Assembly: GCF_000374025.1 (NCBI RefSeq)
Contig: NZ_KB893243.1
Coordinates: 186,001-250,000, forward strand
Direction of reading: 5' to 3'
Origin: Spirosoma panaciterrae DSM 21099
GTDB lineage: Bacteria > Bacteroidota > Bacteroidia > Cytophagales > Spirosomataceae
DNA length: 64,000 bases
In this document: one piece after another, positions 7,956-17,237 of the stretch
Layout of the letters: each line of letters opens with the position of its first letter
How positions within the stretch are numbered: the first letter of the stretch is position 1
The notes under the pieces: generated by a model
The model's input: the letters and a program-made list of their open reading frames with translations, nothing else
Told to the model about the DNA's origin: nothing
Databases searched by the model: none
Made by a program: the position numbers and the translations under genes

Positions 7956-8833
7956 CGAATTGATTCAATGGACATAAGTGAACCTGACCTGTTGAATTGG
8001 ACAGAAGCTCTTACCGCAAATGCCGTAATAAGCCCCTTATCATCTCAACAGATGGGGATTTTTGAAAAAAAAAGTCTAGAAAAGTTGCCTATAGAATCAA
8101 GGGGTCGTACGGTACGAGCGCGAGATAGGCAGTGGTAAAATTGGCCGTTGGCCTGGAGAGCGTGCGATGTTTCGAACGCTGGGGAGATGTAAAAGAGCGT
8201 TGGGCTCTGGAGGTAATCAGGGAGAATGCAGAAAGGGATCGGCCGGAGCAAATCCAGGTTACAGAGCCTCTCTGTCGATCATGGATTGAGGGTAAAGCCC
8301 GCTCCCAGGTAAGGGTTGCCTGGCTGTTGGCATTCATAAAACGATTCATCGGTTAACGATAGAATATAGACTAGTGAGAACTACGATGTGACGTGCGGAG
8401 GTTAGTACAACTGACTAATTTTACAGGCTGAACAATTTGTTAACTCGCCCATTTTTAAAAGGTTTTAGCCAGTGTGTAGATATTGAGCAAACGGTTAAAT
8501 TTTTATCTGTTCATTTGTTAAGTTTCTGATTATTAATGGATTTTTTTCTATATAAATAAATCGATCGCCAGGGATTGATCAATGGACTGGCTGTTTCTGT
8601 TTCGACAAGGGATGGCATACGCAGGTTTTATCAAGAAGAATTTTAGGGAAGATTACTTAAGAACCTCCCGATTGAAATACCTTCGTTCGCCCTGGAATAT
8701 GGGTTTCTTTACGAAACGGCGGGCTTTTGTAGGTGATTGACTCATCAGGCATAGACTCTGAGTCAGGGGATGTGTATACGTAAAGATTCAGGCGAATGTC
8801 TGTTTGACTCTGTTTTTAACCCTGCTTTCGCAA
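7956..8833. other. Gene-poor spacer of about 0.9 kb
   Basis: Between the LytTR gene and the tRNA there is no frame I can support. Short frames on both strands near 8045-8356 overlap each other, lack start context and match no family known to me. The stretch 8430-8580 is markedly AT-rich. It could hold promoters, an unrecognised RNA or gene debris; I see no clear structure. Confidence 0.5.
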
Positions 8834-8866
8834 AAAAGCCCGTTTCCAGGTCAGAAACGGGCTTTT
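8834..8866 (-). terminator. Terminator of tRNA-Arg
   Basis: Perfect 13-base-pair stem (AAAAGCCCGTTTC / GAAACGGGCTTTT) with a 7-base loop, three bases past the tRNA 3' end. On the minus strand the stem is followed by a T-run. Confidence 0.85.
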
Positions 8867-8868
8867 CG

Positions 8869-8940
8869 TAGCCTCGACGGGAATCGAACCCGTATCAAAC
8901 GTTTAGGAAACGCTTATTCTATCCGTTGAACTACAAGGCC
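8869..8940 (-). tRNA. tRNA-Arg (anticodon CCU)
   Basis: Read on the minus strand, the 72-base sequence folds as a tRNA: acceptor GGCCTTG pairs with CGAGGCT (two G-U pairs), D-arm starting GTTC, anticodon stem AGCGT/ACGTT around the loop TTCCTAA giving anticodon CCT, and T-arm ACGGG-TTCGATT-CCCGT. Discriminator base A; CCA is not encoded. CCU reads AGG arginine codons. Confidence 0.95.
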
Positions 8941-9010
8941 AAAAGTAGCCCCTCTCCGGGTAGAAGAGGGGATGGATGAGGTGTAATCACGCAAAGTTGT
9001 CGAAAAACCA

Positions 9011-10276
9011 TCAACCTGCCAAACCGTCGCCGTATTCGGCTGATTCTGAGAGCGGGACGTGCAGCCAGTTTGGATAAATCTGGTAGTGCTTCTCTTTCAC
9101 CAGATTGTATAACAACTCCCGTAACTCCCCCACATTCTCACCCGTTTGCGCCGAGATAAAGGCAACATAATCGGCTTTCTGAGTCAGATAGGTTTTCTTC
9201 AGATATTCCAAGGCTGTTTTCCGGCGTACTGCTACCGGAATCGCTACTTCTTCGTGCGAATCGTCTTCGTCCTGATCGAACTGGCCCGTCCACTCATCTT
9301 TCGGAACAAACTGGTCCATTTTATTGAATACCAGTACCATTGGTTTATCGGCGGCTTTGATGTCGGCCAATGTCGAATTGACTACCTCGATCTGTTCCTC
9401 GAAATTAGGATGCGATACATCGACCACATGCAGGAGAATATCAGCTTCCCGGACTTCATCAAGCGTCGATTTAAACGACTCGATCAGCGTGGTTGGTAGT
9501 TTGCGGATAAACCCAACCGTATCGGTCAGCAAAAACGGAATGTTGCCCAGCGTTACTTTCCGCACCGTCGAATCGACCGTTGCGAATAGTTTGTTTTCGG
9601 CAAACACATCGGTTTTCGCCATGGTCCGCATCAGGGTCGATTTGCCTACGTTGGTGTAGCCGACCAGGGCAACCCGCACCAGGCGGTCCCGCTCTTTCCG
9701 ACGTGTTACGCTTTGCTTATCAATTTTGGCCAGTTTGTCTTTCAGAAAAGCAATCCGGTCTTTAACGATCCGGCGGTCAGTTTCCAGCTCTTTTTCCCCC
9801 GGACCACGCATACCCGTACCGCCTTTCTGGCGGCTTAAGTGGGTCCACATGCGGGTCAGACGTGGGTAAAGATATTGGTATTGAGCCAGTTCGACCTGAA
9901 CCCGGGCCTGAGCTGTTTGCGCCCGCATCGAGAAGATATTCAGAATCAGCAGACTCCGGTCCAGCACTTTGATGTCCTTAAACTCAGCTTCCAGGTTACG
10001 GACTTGAGCCGGAGTAAGGTCGTCATCGAAAATGATGGAATCGACGGGGTTATCGATGATAAACGTCTGAATCTCTTCCAGCTTTCCCTTGCCGACAAAG
10101 GTACGGGTATCGGGCCGGTCGAGCTTCTGGGTGAATGCTTTTATCGTTTCAACCCCCGATGTTTCGGCCAGAAATGCTAATTCATCCAGATATTCCTTGG
10201 TTTGATCGGCTGTTTGTTTTTGTGTAATCAGCGCGACCAATACAGCGGTTTCGGGTTGTTTATGTGTTTCAATCAT
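9011..10276 (-). CDS. hflX: Ribosome-associated GTPase HflX
   Basis: A 421-residue GTPase that binds the 50S subunit and splits or rescues stalled ribosomes. The N-terminal HflX domain includes TFVGKGKLEEI (59-69), the glycine-rich linker GGTGMRGPGEKELE (152-165) precedes the G domain, with G1 GYTNVGKST (206-214), G3 DTVGF and G4 NKMD. An acidic insert (QFDQDEDDSHEE) splits the region after G4, a mild departure from E. coli HflX. It is monocistronic: a tRNA lies downstream and a dyad repeat upstream. Confidence 0.95.
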   Translation of the reverse strand: MIETHKQPETAVLVALITQKQTADQTKEYLDELAFLAETSGVETIKAFTQKLDRPDTRTFVGKGKLEEIQTFIIDNPVDSIIFDDDLTPAQVRNLEAEFKDIKVLDRSLLILNIFSMRAQTAQARVQVELAQYQYLYPRLTRMWTHLSRQKGGTGMRGPGEKELETDRRIVKDRIAFLKDKLAKIDKQSVTRRKERDRLVRVALVGYTNVGKSTLMRTMAKTDVFAENKLFATVDSTVRKVTLGNIPFLLTDTVGFIRKLPTTLIESFKSTLDEVREADILLHVVDVSHPNFEEQIEVVNSTLADIKAADKPMVLVFNKMDQFVPKDEWTGQFDQDEDDSHEEVAIPVAVRRKTALEYLKKTYLTQKADYVAFISAQTGENVGELRELLYNLVKEKHYQIYPNWLHVPLSESAEYGDGLAG

Positions 10277-10295
10277 AAAAAAATGGTCAAAAATT

Positions 10296-10375
10296 GTCAG
10301 GAAGTGGTCAAGTAGGGTCAGTGATTGAGAAAGTACATATTCGCAATACCTGACTATCCTTGACTACTTCCTGAC
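10296..10375. repeat. Imperfect 26-bp inverted repeat between hflX and the MATE gene
   Basis: Arms at 10296-10321 and 10350-10375 match in 22 of 26 positions when one is reverse-complemented, with a 28-base loop. Each arm is built from the word GTGGTCAAGTA/GGAAGTGGTCA-like repeats (GGTCA occurs several times on the left, TGACC/TGACT on the right). There is no T-run. It is one of several word-based dyads in this window. Confidence 0.75.
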
Positions 10376-10444
10376 CACTTCATTGAGAACGACCCCTTAG
10401 GGGTAAAAGTTTCGGTAAAAACAGGCATAACGACTTGATTTTCA

Positions 10445-11830
10445 TTACACCTGAACGGTTTTCCAGCGCCCCCGGCGGAACACCAGAATGGCAATAACGG
10501 CTAGCAGGGTTTCGCTGATCGCTACTGACCAGAATACACCGGGCGGTCCCCAGCCCAAAACGTTGTCGAGCGTATAGGCCAGCGGTATTTCAATCAGCCA
10601 GAAGCACACAATGTTCATAATCGTTGGTGTGCGGGTGTCGCCAGCGCCGTTGAGCGACTGACTCAGTACCATCCCATACGCCATAAACAGGTAGCCCAGA
10701 CAAAATACGCGCAGGCATTGCACGGCAATATCGACCACTTTTGGCTTGTTATCAAACAAACTCACCACATCGGCAGCGGCCAGGAAAAAACCGATACCAA
10801 CCGTTGCCAGGAACACCATATTGCAGAAAGCGGCTCGCCAGGCCGACGTTTCGGCTCGCTCGGGTTGCCCGGCTCCGAGGTTCTGCCCGACCAGCGTAGC
10901 GGCAGCGTTGGCCATGCCCCACGATGGCAGAATGGTAAAGATGATGATCCGTATGGCAATGGTATACCCGGCCACTACATCGCTGCCATGCGTCGATAAA
11001 ATGCGGGTCAGAAATATCCAGCTAGCCGAACCAACCAGAAACTGACTTGTACCCCCAACTGCCAGACTGATGATGTTCCGAATAACCTCCAGATCGGGTG
11101 TCATATGGGAACGAAGCACCTGAATACCGCCTTTCTGCCGTGTCAGCGCATATAGCTGATACACTACTCCTAACGTGCGGCCGGTTGTGGTAGCCACTGC
11201 CGAACCCATAACGCCCAACTCCGGGAAGGGCCCCCAACCGAAAATAAGCACTGGACACAGGATGATGTTGAAGCCGTTGGCAATCCATAACGACCGCATA
11301 GCCATGGAGGCATCGCCCGCACCTCGGAGGCAGCCACTTAGGGTGTACAAGAGCATGATGGCGGGCGAACTGGCAAAAATCATCCGGGTAAAGCCTGCCC
11401 CATTGGCAATGAGCTGCTCGTCGCCACCCATCAGCCGCAGAATATCCTCGGCAAAAATGAAGCCCGGCACACCCATCAGAACGGCCATCACCAGCGAAAC
11501 CAGAATGACCTGGCCTACAGTTTGAGCGGCTCCCTGTCGGTTCTCTTCGCCGACCCGACGGGATACCATGGCCGTAGCCGCTGTACTTAAGCCGATAGCG
11601 ATCGAATATACGATAGTGAGTACCGACTCGGTCAGGCCCACCGTAGCAACCGCCTGGGTGCCAATCTTTGCCACAAAAAACACATCGACAACCGCAAACA
11701 ATGACTCCATCACCATTTCCAGAATCATCGGAACCGATAAAAGAAAAATTGCCCGGTTGATACTACCCGACGTAAAATTGGTTTCTGAACCGCGCAATGC
11801 GTCCAGTAATAACCGAATGTATTTGGTCAT
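10445..11830 (-). CDS. MATE-family multidrug/sodium efflux transporter
   Basis: A 461-residue inner-membrane transporter with about twelve helices and the internal duplication typical of MATE proteins (MatE domains about 27-190 and 250-410). Characteristic stretches are FLLSVPMILEMVMESLFAVVD in the first helix, SGCLRGAGDA in the first half and SQSLNGAGDTRTP in the second. Substrate cannot be read from sequence. The ATG at 11830 gives the full normal length. Divergent from the Nif3-like gene, from which a 330-base spacer separates it. Confidence 0.9.
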   Translation of the reverse strand: MTKYIRLLLDALRGSETNFTSGSINRAIFLLSVPMILEMVMESLFAVVDVFFVAKIGTQAVATVGLTESVLTIVYSIAIGLSTAATAMVSRRVGEENRQGAAQTVGQVILVSLVMAVLMGVPGFIFAEDILRLMGGDEQLIANGAGFTRMIFASSPAIMLLYTLSGCLRGAGDASMAMRSLWIANGFNIILCPVLIFGWGPFPELGVMGSAVATTTGRTLGVVYQLYALTRQKGGIQVLRSHMTPDLEVIRNIISLAVGGTSQFLVGSASWIFLTRILSTHGSDVVAGYTIAIRIIIFTILPSWGMANAAATLVGQNLGAGQPERAETSAWRAAFCNMVFLATVGIGFFLAAADVVSLFDNKPKVVDIAVQCLRVFCLGYLFMAYGMVLSQSLNGAGDTRTPTIMNIVCFWLIEIPLAYTLDNVLGWGPPGVFWSVAISETLLAVIAILVFRRGRWKTVQV

Positions 11831-12160
11831 TGAAAAAAAGACTATACCGTAGCTGAAGAGCTACAAGCACTATATGAGTGAAATGGAAATGAAATTGACT
11901 ACTCGTGCGAGTAGCGGTACTTGGAAGAAGAGAGAAAAACCACGTGGGTTTTTAAGCGAGGAACTTCATCGGCTTTTATGGACTGGCATTGAGGTCGCCA
12001 GTTGAGGTTGCAAAACTACTACTTTATTTTCGGTAAATCCAAATCCGGGGAAGGAATGATTGAATGGTCGACGGCTTGAATGGTTGAATGGTTGTCGCAG
12101 GTAGCTGTATTCAAGTGCTCGTCGATTCAACAATTCAATCCCGTTATTGGTTAAGCAAGA
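11831..12160. other. 330-bp divergent spacer with TTGAATGG repeats
   Basis: Spacer between the MATE gene (minus) and the Nif3-like gene (plus). At 12055-12094 the word TTGAATGG/TTGAATGA occurs about four times, and at 12122-12140 the opposite-strand form (ATTCAACAATTCAATCC) follows, making an imperfect dyad. The remainder must hold both promoters but I cannot assign boxes. Confidence 0.55.
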
Positions 12161-12934
12161 ATGAGTAGTTCGCCCATTTATCTGGCTGATATAGACCATT
12201 TTCTACAAGCCAGCTTTGCTGTTGACCGATACCCCGAAACGGAACGGGGTGGGATTTATTATCCGTCCCGGCGGCCTATCCGGCGGATTGGATTGGCCCT
12301 GGAGCCCTTTTCGAAGCTGCCCGACTGGATTGCGGAAAATCAATTGGATGCTCTTTGGCTGCACCGTCCCTGGCAACTTGATCTGGCGGCTCTTCCTACC
12401 GATTTTGGTGTTCTGACGCATCACCTGCCATTCGATGAATCGCTTTCTATGGGGTATAATCAGCAGTTGGCAGTGCAGTTGGGGGCAACGAGCGATCTGG
12501 AGCCAATCGGCTACAAGCAGGAATCGGCCAAAACGGGGAAGGGCTTACCTCAACGCCCGCTAGGTATGCTTATGGATGTAGCTGAGCGGGAATTTGACGA
12601 GTGGCTCGCTACCATTCATAAGCTGTTTGGCGGCTACGACCGGGCCGAAGCCGGACACAGTGCGGCCACATGGCAACCTGTGAGTTCGCGAGTTGCCGTA
12701 GTGGGCGCCATGACGGGCACACTGATTCGGGAAGCGGCCGAACGAGGGGCTCACCTTTACGTAACGGGTGCTTACCGCAAACCGGGCCAGCAAGCCATCG
12801 ACGAAACGGGTATGGCCGTAATCGCCGTAGGACACCGTCGCAGTGAAGAATGGGGATTACGGGCACTAGCCGATCTTTTGAGCAGCCACTTCCCAATCGA
12901 GTGTATTATTCGAGAACCATTACCGATTCGCTAG
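12161..12934 (+). CDS. Nif3-like dinuclear metal center protein
   Basis: A 257-residue member of the NIF3/GTP cyclohydrolase-I-type-2 family. The metal-site segments are recognisable: LTHHLPFDESL around residues 86-96 and GHRRSEEWG at 224-232 near the C-terminus, where His and Glu coordinate metal. It lacks the inserted PII-like domain of the longer members. Biochemical function of the family is unsettled. The stop lies only 9 bases from the stop of the convergent aldo/keto reductase gene. The ATG used is preceded by a spacer and no alternative upstream start fits better. Confidence 0.78.
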   Translation: MSSSPIYLADIDHFLQASFAVDRYPETERGGIYYPSRRPIRRIGLALEPFSKLPDWIAENQLDALWLHRPWQLDLAALPTDFGVLTHHLPFDESLSMGYNQQLAVQLGATSDLEPIGYKQESAKTGKGLPQRPLGMLMDVAEREFDEWLATIHKLFGGYDRAEAGHSAATWQPVSSRVAVVGAMTGTLIREAAERGAHLYVTGAYRKPGQQAIDETGMAVIAVGHRRSEEWGLRALADLLSSHFPIECIIREPLPIR

Positions 12935-12943
12935 ACGGGTTGC

Positions 12944-13759
12944 CTAAGGCATTGTTCTGGGGTCATCGGCAATCCGGGTATTGTCATAAAACGTGTCCAT
13001 CAGGGCCATATCGTCGTCGGAAATGGTAAAATCCCAGACATCGAAATTCTCCTGAATGCGTTCTCGCTTCACAGATTTCGGAATGGTGACCGCGCCATGC
13101 TGCAACGACCAGCGAATCAGTAGTTGAAAGGTGCTTTTTTCATATTTTTCGGCTAAAGCCACGAGCCGGGAGTCGTCTTTTTTCTGCCCCCGAACCAACG
13201 GCGCATACCCTTCTACCTGAATCTGCTTCTGTTGGCAATAGTCCAGTACTTCGGGTACGTAGCAGTAGGGGCTGAATTCAATTTGATTGAGAGCAGGTGT
13301 AATAACGGATTCGGTCAGCAGTTCGTCGATGTGGGCCGGGTAATGATTGGAAATCCCGATGGCGCGGGCGCGACCTTCACTGTAAATCTTTTCGAGCGCG
13401 CGCCAGGTATCATGCCGATAAGCTTTGACGGGCCAGTGAATAAGGTATAAATCAACCGAGTCGATGCGAAGGCGCTCCAGGCTCCGGTTGAAAGCGCGTA
13501 GGGTGCGGTTATAACCCTGATCGTCGTTCCATACTTTGGTGGTGATAAAAATGTCGCTTCGCGGAATGCCACTAGCCCGGATCGCATCCGCTACTTCGCG
13601 TTCGTTTCCGTAGGCGGCTGCCGTATCGATCAGGCGACAACCGGCTTCAAGAGCCCACTCAACAGCCTGCTGTACTTCATTGGTCTGACTTGGCGCATAC
13701 ACACCGAGTCCGAGCAGAGGCATTTCAACACCATTGTTTAACGTAACGGTTTCATTCAT
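12944..13759 (-). CDS. Aldo/keto reductase, 2,5-diketogluconate reductase-like
   Basis: A 271-residue NADPH-dependent aldo/keto reductase. The catalytic tetrad is complete: Asp45 and Tyr50 in DTAAAYGNE, Lys75 in TTKVW and His108 in LIHWP. The family signature LGLGVYAP at the N-terminus and IPKSVKRERIQEN near the C-terminus (NADPH phosphate binding) are present. Length and motifs fit the DkgA/DkgB group of small-molecule aldehyde/ketone reductases; the natural substrate is not evident. Monocistronic by context. A second, different AKR is at 23109-23999. Confidence 0.9.
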   Translation of the reverse strand: MNETVTLNNGVEMPLLGLGVYAPSQTNEVQQAVEWALEAGCRLIDTAAAYGNEREVADAIRASGIPRSDIFITTKVWNDDQGYNRTLRAFNRSLERLRIDSVDLYLIHWPVKAYRHDTWRALEKIYSEGRARAIGISNHYPAHIDELLTESVITPALNQIEFSPYCYVPEVLDYCQQKQIQVEGYAPLVRGQKKDDSRLVALAEKYEKSTFQLLIRWSLQHGAVTIPKSVKRERIQENFDVWDFTISDDDMALMDTFYDNTRIADDPRTMP

Positions 13760-13901
13760 ATGTTCTCTGACAGGTTATCCCTATATAATCTAAAAACCGA
13801 CCAATATGTTTCAGCCCTATGTTTAATTAGATGATTGATAAAGGATTTAGCACGGATAAATGTATGTTTGCCAACCATCGCTAAGCGTACTTTAACTACC
13901 T

Positions 13902-15401
13902 ATGCAAACGGGCTACTTCCTTGCGGTTTTGTTGGGATTGTCTATACCGTCGACCTGGGCGCAGTCGGCTCAGGATAGTACTACGATTCGGTATTCAGTA
14001 GAAGTGGGAGGAGGCATCACATCGGCTCCCCAGAATCCGTTCTGGTTACGTTCGAATCAGTACAATAGTATACCCATTCGGGGCTCATTCGGTACCCTTC
14101 GGTTCGGTGCGCAGCGTGATTACAAACGGCAGACCGATTCAACAGCCAGACGAAAACGGCGCTTCGACTGGGGATTTGGATTGTATGCCGTAGGGAATGC
14201 CGGGCCGCAACCGACGTCCGAAAACCCGGCTATTCTGTTACCTGATGCCTTTGTAAAATTGCGATTCGGTCAATTCGAGTTGTTTGGCGGCAATCGGCGG
14301 GAAGTAGCGGGCCTTGGCGATACGCTCCTGACGTCAGGTTTTGTGGCCTGGTCGGGCAATGCGCAGCCATTTCCAAAAATTCAGTTGCACACGCCGAATT
14401 TCGTTCCGATCGGCTTTACCAAAAAACTGCTGGCATTTCGGGTCGGGTATGCGCACGGCTGGCTGGTAAATACCTATATACAAGGTAGTTATCTACATCA
14501 GAAGTATCTGTATGGACGTCTTGGGAAACCCCACTGGCGCTTTCAATTCTACGCAGGGCTCAATCACCAGGTGCAGTGGGGTGGCCATGCCGACTACCTC
14601 ATTGGTACGCCGTTGGCGGTCAACGGAAGTTTATCAACTTCGTTTCAGGATTATCTATCGCTCGTGACCGGAAGGTATCCAGATGCTCTGCAAAATGATC
14701 GCTTTACGGAGTTCGACGGTACCAATCGGCTTGGTAATCACGTCGGTAGCTACGATGTGGCGATAGAATGGAAAGGAAAAACATATAATTGGCTGTTGTA
14801 TCACCAGCACATGTACGACGATGCATCGGGATTAGCCCTAAAAAATCTGCCTGATGGATTGACCGGACTACGCTTTTTGAACCATTCGCCCACAAAACCG
14901 ACGTTTCGATTCCAGCGGCTTGTGCTCGAATGGCTCACAACGACAGATCAGAGCGGCCCTGTTTTTGATCCATATGCGCGATGGCAGGGGGCCGATAACT
15001 ACTTCAATCACAGCCAGTACATTCAGGGCTGGTCGTATAAAGGACGTACGCTCGGAACCCCATTCATCCTCCCCCGTACCGATTTTAAACCCGAAGTCAA
15101 TAATGCCTACACAGGAAACGGGTATTACCCGAACAACCGGGTAGTGATGTGGTACATGGGCGCAATGGGCACTTTTCGGCAGGGCCCTTTGCTAACGGCA
15201 AGGGTGTCGTACAGCCGGAATTTCGGTTCCTACAAGCAGCCTTTTTTAGATGTGCTACACCAGTTTTCAACGAGCCTGGGTGCACAGTGGCCTCTGGGAA
15301 AACGATCCCGAACGGTGTTGACCACCTTGCTGGCACTAGACCGGGGAGAGCTGTTGCCCGACTCATTCGCGAGTTACATAAGCCTCAAAAAGTTCTGGTA
15401 G
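13902..15401 (+). CDS. Capsule assembly Wzi-family outer-membrane protein (second copy)
   Basis: A 499-residue paralogue of the protein encoded at 5534-7024. Signal peptide about 1-20 (STWAQS cleavage). Shared blocks in the same order: NPFWLRSNQYN, FYAGLNHQVQWGG, GADNYFNHSQYIQGWSYKGRTLGTPF and NNRVVMWYMGAMG, ending in a short aromatic strand (ISLKKFW) as expected for an outer-membrane barrel. Likely role in surface polysaccharide attachment. It is a single gene facing the same way as the DUF4394 lipoprotein gene that follows after 123 bases. Confidence 0.82.
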   Translation: MQTGYFLAVLLGLSIPSTWAQSAQDSTTIRYSVEVGGGITSAPQNPFWLRSNQYNSIPIRGSFGTLRFGAQRDYKRQTDSTARRKRRFDWGFGLYAVGNAGPQPTSENPAILLPDAFVKLRFGQFELFGGNRREVAGLGDTLLTSGFVAWSGNAQPFPKIQLHTPNFVPIGFTKKLLAFRVGYAHGWLVNTYIQGSYLHQKYLYGRLGKPHWRFQFYAGLNHQVQWGGHADYLIGTPLAVNGSLSTSFQDYLSLVTGRYPDALQNDRFTEFDGTNRLGNHVGSYDVAIEWKGKTYNWLLYHQHMYDDASGLALKNLPDGLTGLRFLNHSPTKPTFRFQRLVLEWLTTTDQSGPVFDPYARWQGADNYFNHSQYIQGWSYKGRTLGTPFILPRTDFKPEVNNAYTGNGYYPNNRVVMWYMGAMGTFRQGPLLTARVSYSRNFGSYKQPFLDVLHQFSTSLGAQWPLGKRSRTVLTTLLALDRGELLPDSFASYISLKKFW

Positions 15402-15524
15402 AGTCAGGGTGTGGATGTTTATCTGTATGAAAAATTTTAATTAAATTTTAATTTCGATAAATCCGTTTTCGATCTCTGGTCGTATAGGCATTGATTGTTT
15501 TAATGCCATTTTAACCATACGATT

Positions 15525-17081
15525 ATGAATCAGAAAAAATTACTCAGACGTTTCGCAGGTTTCCTGGCGGTGATCAGTCTGGTAACACTCAACGCCTGTC
15601 AGGATCACCGCATGGTGCCCGATCTGAATCTATTGCCCGATGTGAATATCTACGTATTGACCGATGCCAATCAGCTTTGGCGGGTCAGTGTCAGAACCCC
15701 GTCGGCTCCTTCGAATTTTGTACCGATCACCTTTCCAATGGGCGGCCCGCAGGGTGAGCGAATCCTATCGATCGATTTTCGTCCGGCTACCGGCCAACTC
15801 TATGGCGTGAGCAATATGAAGCGCCTGTTTGTCATTAACCCGACATCGGGTGTAGCCCGCCCGTTGACCGATATGCCGTTTACCTCGAACGATATCGGGA
15901 CCATTATGGGGCTGGATTTCAACCCTACCGTCGACCGGATTCGGCTGGTAACCAACACGGGTATTGATCTGCGGCTAAACCCGGAAACGGGAATGATTGC
16001 TGCGACGGATACACCGATCAATGGCGTACCGGGAGCCGCCATTTCAGAAGTCGCCTATACCAACAACCGGGCGGGAGCTACAACAACAACCCTGTATGAT
16101 ATTGATCCGGCCACGGATCGTCTGTACATCCAGAACCCGCCCAATAACGGGACGCTGGTGGATGTGGGGCCGTTGGGGTTGGACATAACCGGGGCCGCCG
16201 GATTTGATATTGCCCCTACGGGCGAGGGCTTGGTGGCGGTGACGTTCAATGGTAAGTCTGAGCTACAGCAAATCAATCTATCGACGGGGCGGCTGCAGAA
16301 ATTAGGCGATTTGCAGAACAATGTAATCGGGCTGGCTATCCCGACCGAGCCCGTGGCCTATGCGCTGGATGGTTCGAATAACCTGCTCATCTTCAATCCA
16401 CAAAGTGCAACTACGATTAACTCGAAAACCCTCTCCGGGCTACAACCGGGTGAAACATTGCTTGGACTTGATACGCGCCCGGTCAATGGTCAACTGTATG
16501 CATTAGGCAGTTCGAATCGGCTGTATACCATCACGGTAGCGGCTTCAGCGACCTGGAGTGTTGCAGCGGTTGGTAATCCTGGTTTGTTTACGCTGTCGGG
16601 AACCGACTTTGGGTTCGATTTCAACCCCACCGTTGATCGCATTCGGGTGGTAAGCAATACAGGGCAAAACCTACGTCTGGATCCTACAAATGGTGCCTTA
16701 TCGGCTACCGATGGCGCATTGGCTTTTTCGCCACCAGGCAGTACGCCAACTGTATCGGCGGCAGCTTACACCAATAATTTTGCTGGAGCTACCTCAACGG
16801 TACTATACGATATTGATGTCCGGTCGGGTGGGGCTATTCTGTTCCAGCAGAATCCACCGAACAACGGTACGCTGGTGAGCGTAGGGGCTTTGGGCGTGGA
16901 GGTTGAGAGTGCTAACGGATTCGACATTGGCGGGACCAGTGGTACAGCGTATGCTTTGTTACGCGCTGGTGGCACGACGCGCGTGTACACCATCAATCTG
17001 ATGACGGGAGCGGCTACGGCAGGAGCAACCCTTGCGGGTAACCCCACTGTGCGGGGTTTTACGCTTGGCTTAGGGTTTTAG
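15525..17081 (+). CDS. DUF4394 lipoprotein with tandem domains
   Basis: A 518-residue predicted lipoprotein: signal peptide with lipobox LNAC (Cys25). The rest consists of two copies of the DUF4394 beta-propeller-like domain. Paired blocks are obvious: GLDFNPTVDRIRLVTNTGIDLRLNP-type segment near residue 128 and FDFNPTVDRIRVVSNTGQNLRLDP-type segment near 365, and LYDIDPATDRLYIQNPPNNGTL near 188 against LYDIDVRSGG...QNPPNNGTLV near 427. Function of the domain is unknown. Expected on the cell surface or periplasmic face. A terminator follows. Confidence 0.85.
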   Translation: MNQKKLLRRFAGFLAVISLVTLNACQDHRMVPDLNLLPDVNIYVLTDANQLWRVSVRTPSAPSNFVPITFPMGGPQGERILSIDFRPATGQLYGVSNMKRLFVINPTSGVARPLTDMPFTSNDIGTIMGLDFNPTVDRIRLVTNTGIDLRLNPETGMIAATDTPINGVPGAAISEVAYTNNRAGATTTTLYDIDPATDRLYIQNPPNNGTLVDVGPLGLDITGAAGFDIAPTGEGLVAVTFNGKSELQQINLSTGRLQKLGDLQNNVIGLAIPTEPVAYALDGSNNLLIFNPQSATTINSKTLSGLQPGETLLGLDTRPVNGQLYALGSSNRLYTITVAASATWSVAAVGNPGLFTLSGTDFGFDFNPTVDRIRVVSNTGQNLRLDPTNGALSATDGALAFSPPGSTPTVSAAAYTNNFAGATSTVLYDIDVRSGGAILFQQNPPNNGTLVSVGALGVEVESANGFDIGGTSGTAYALLRAGGTTRVYTINLMTGAATAGATLAGNPTVRGFTLGLGF

Positions 17082-17102
17082 CCTATCGGGTACATCTTAT
17101 AG

Positions 17103-17145
17103 ATTGGCCCATTTTACAGCATGTAAGGTGGGTCAATTTCTTTTT
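17103..17145 (+). terminator. Terminator after the DUF4394 gene
   Basis: A 16-pair stem with three G-U pairs (arms at 17103-17118 and 17122-17137, 3-base loop) followed by TTTCTTTTT, 22 bases past the stop codon. Confidence 0.7.
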
Positions 17146-17237
17146 AAGAGAATTGGCTGATAAACAGATTTTTAAGCGTTACATTCCAACGTTTCGGGTT
17201 TAGGGCGTATCTTATCAGAAAGTTGATAGAATGCACT

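Noticed and set aside
8132-8356. Short plus-strand frame (74 residues) in the spacer before tRNA-Arg
   Set aside because: It overlaps two minus-strand frames of similar length, matches no family I recognise and its codons look like chance; it is treated as non-coding.
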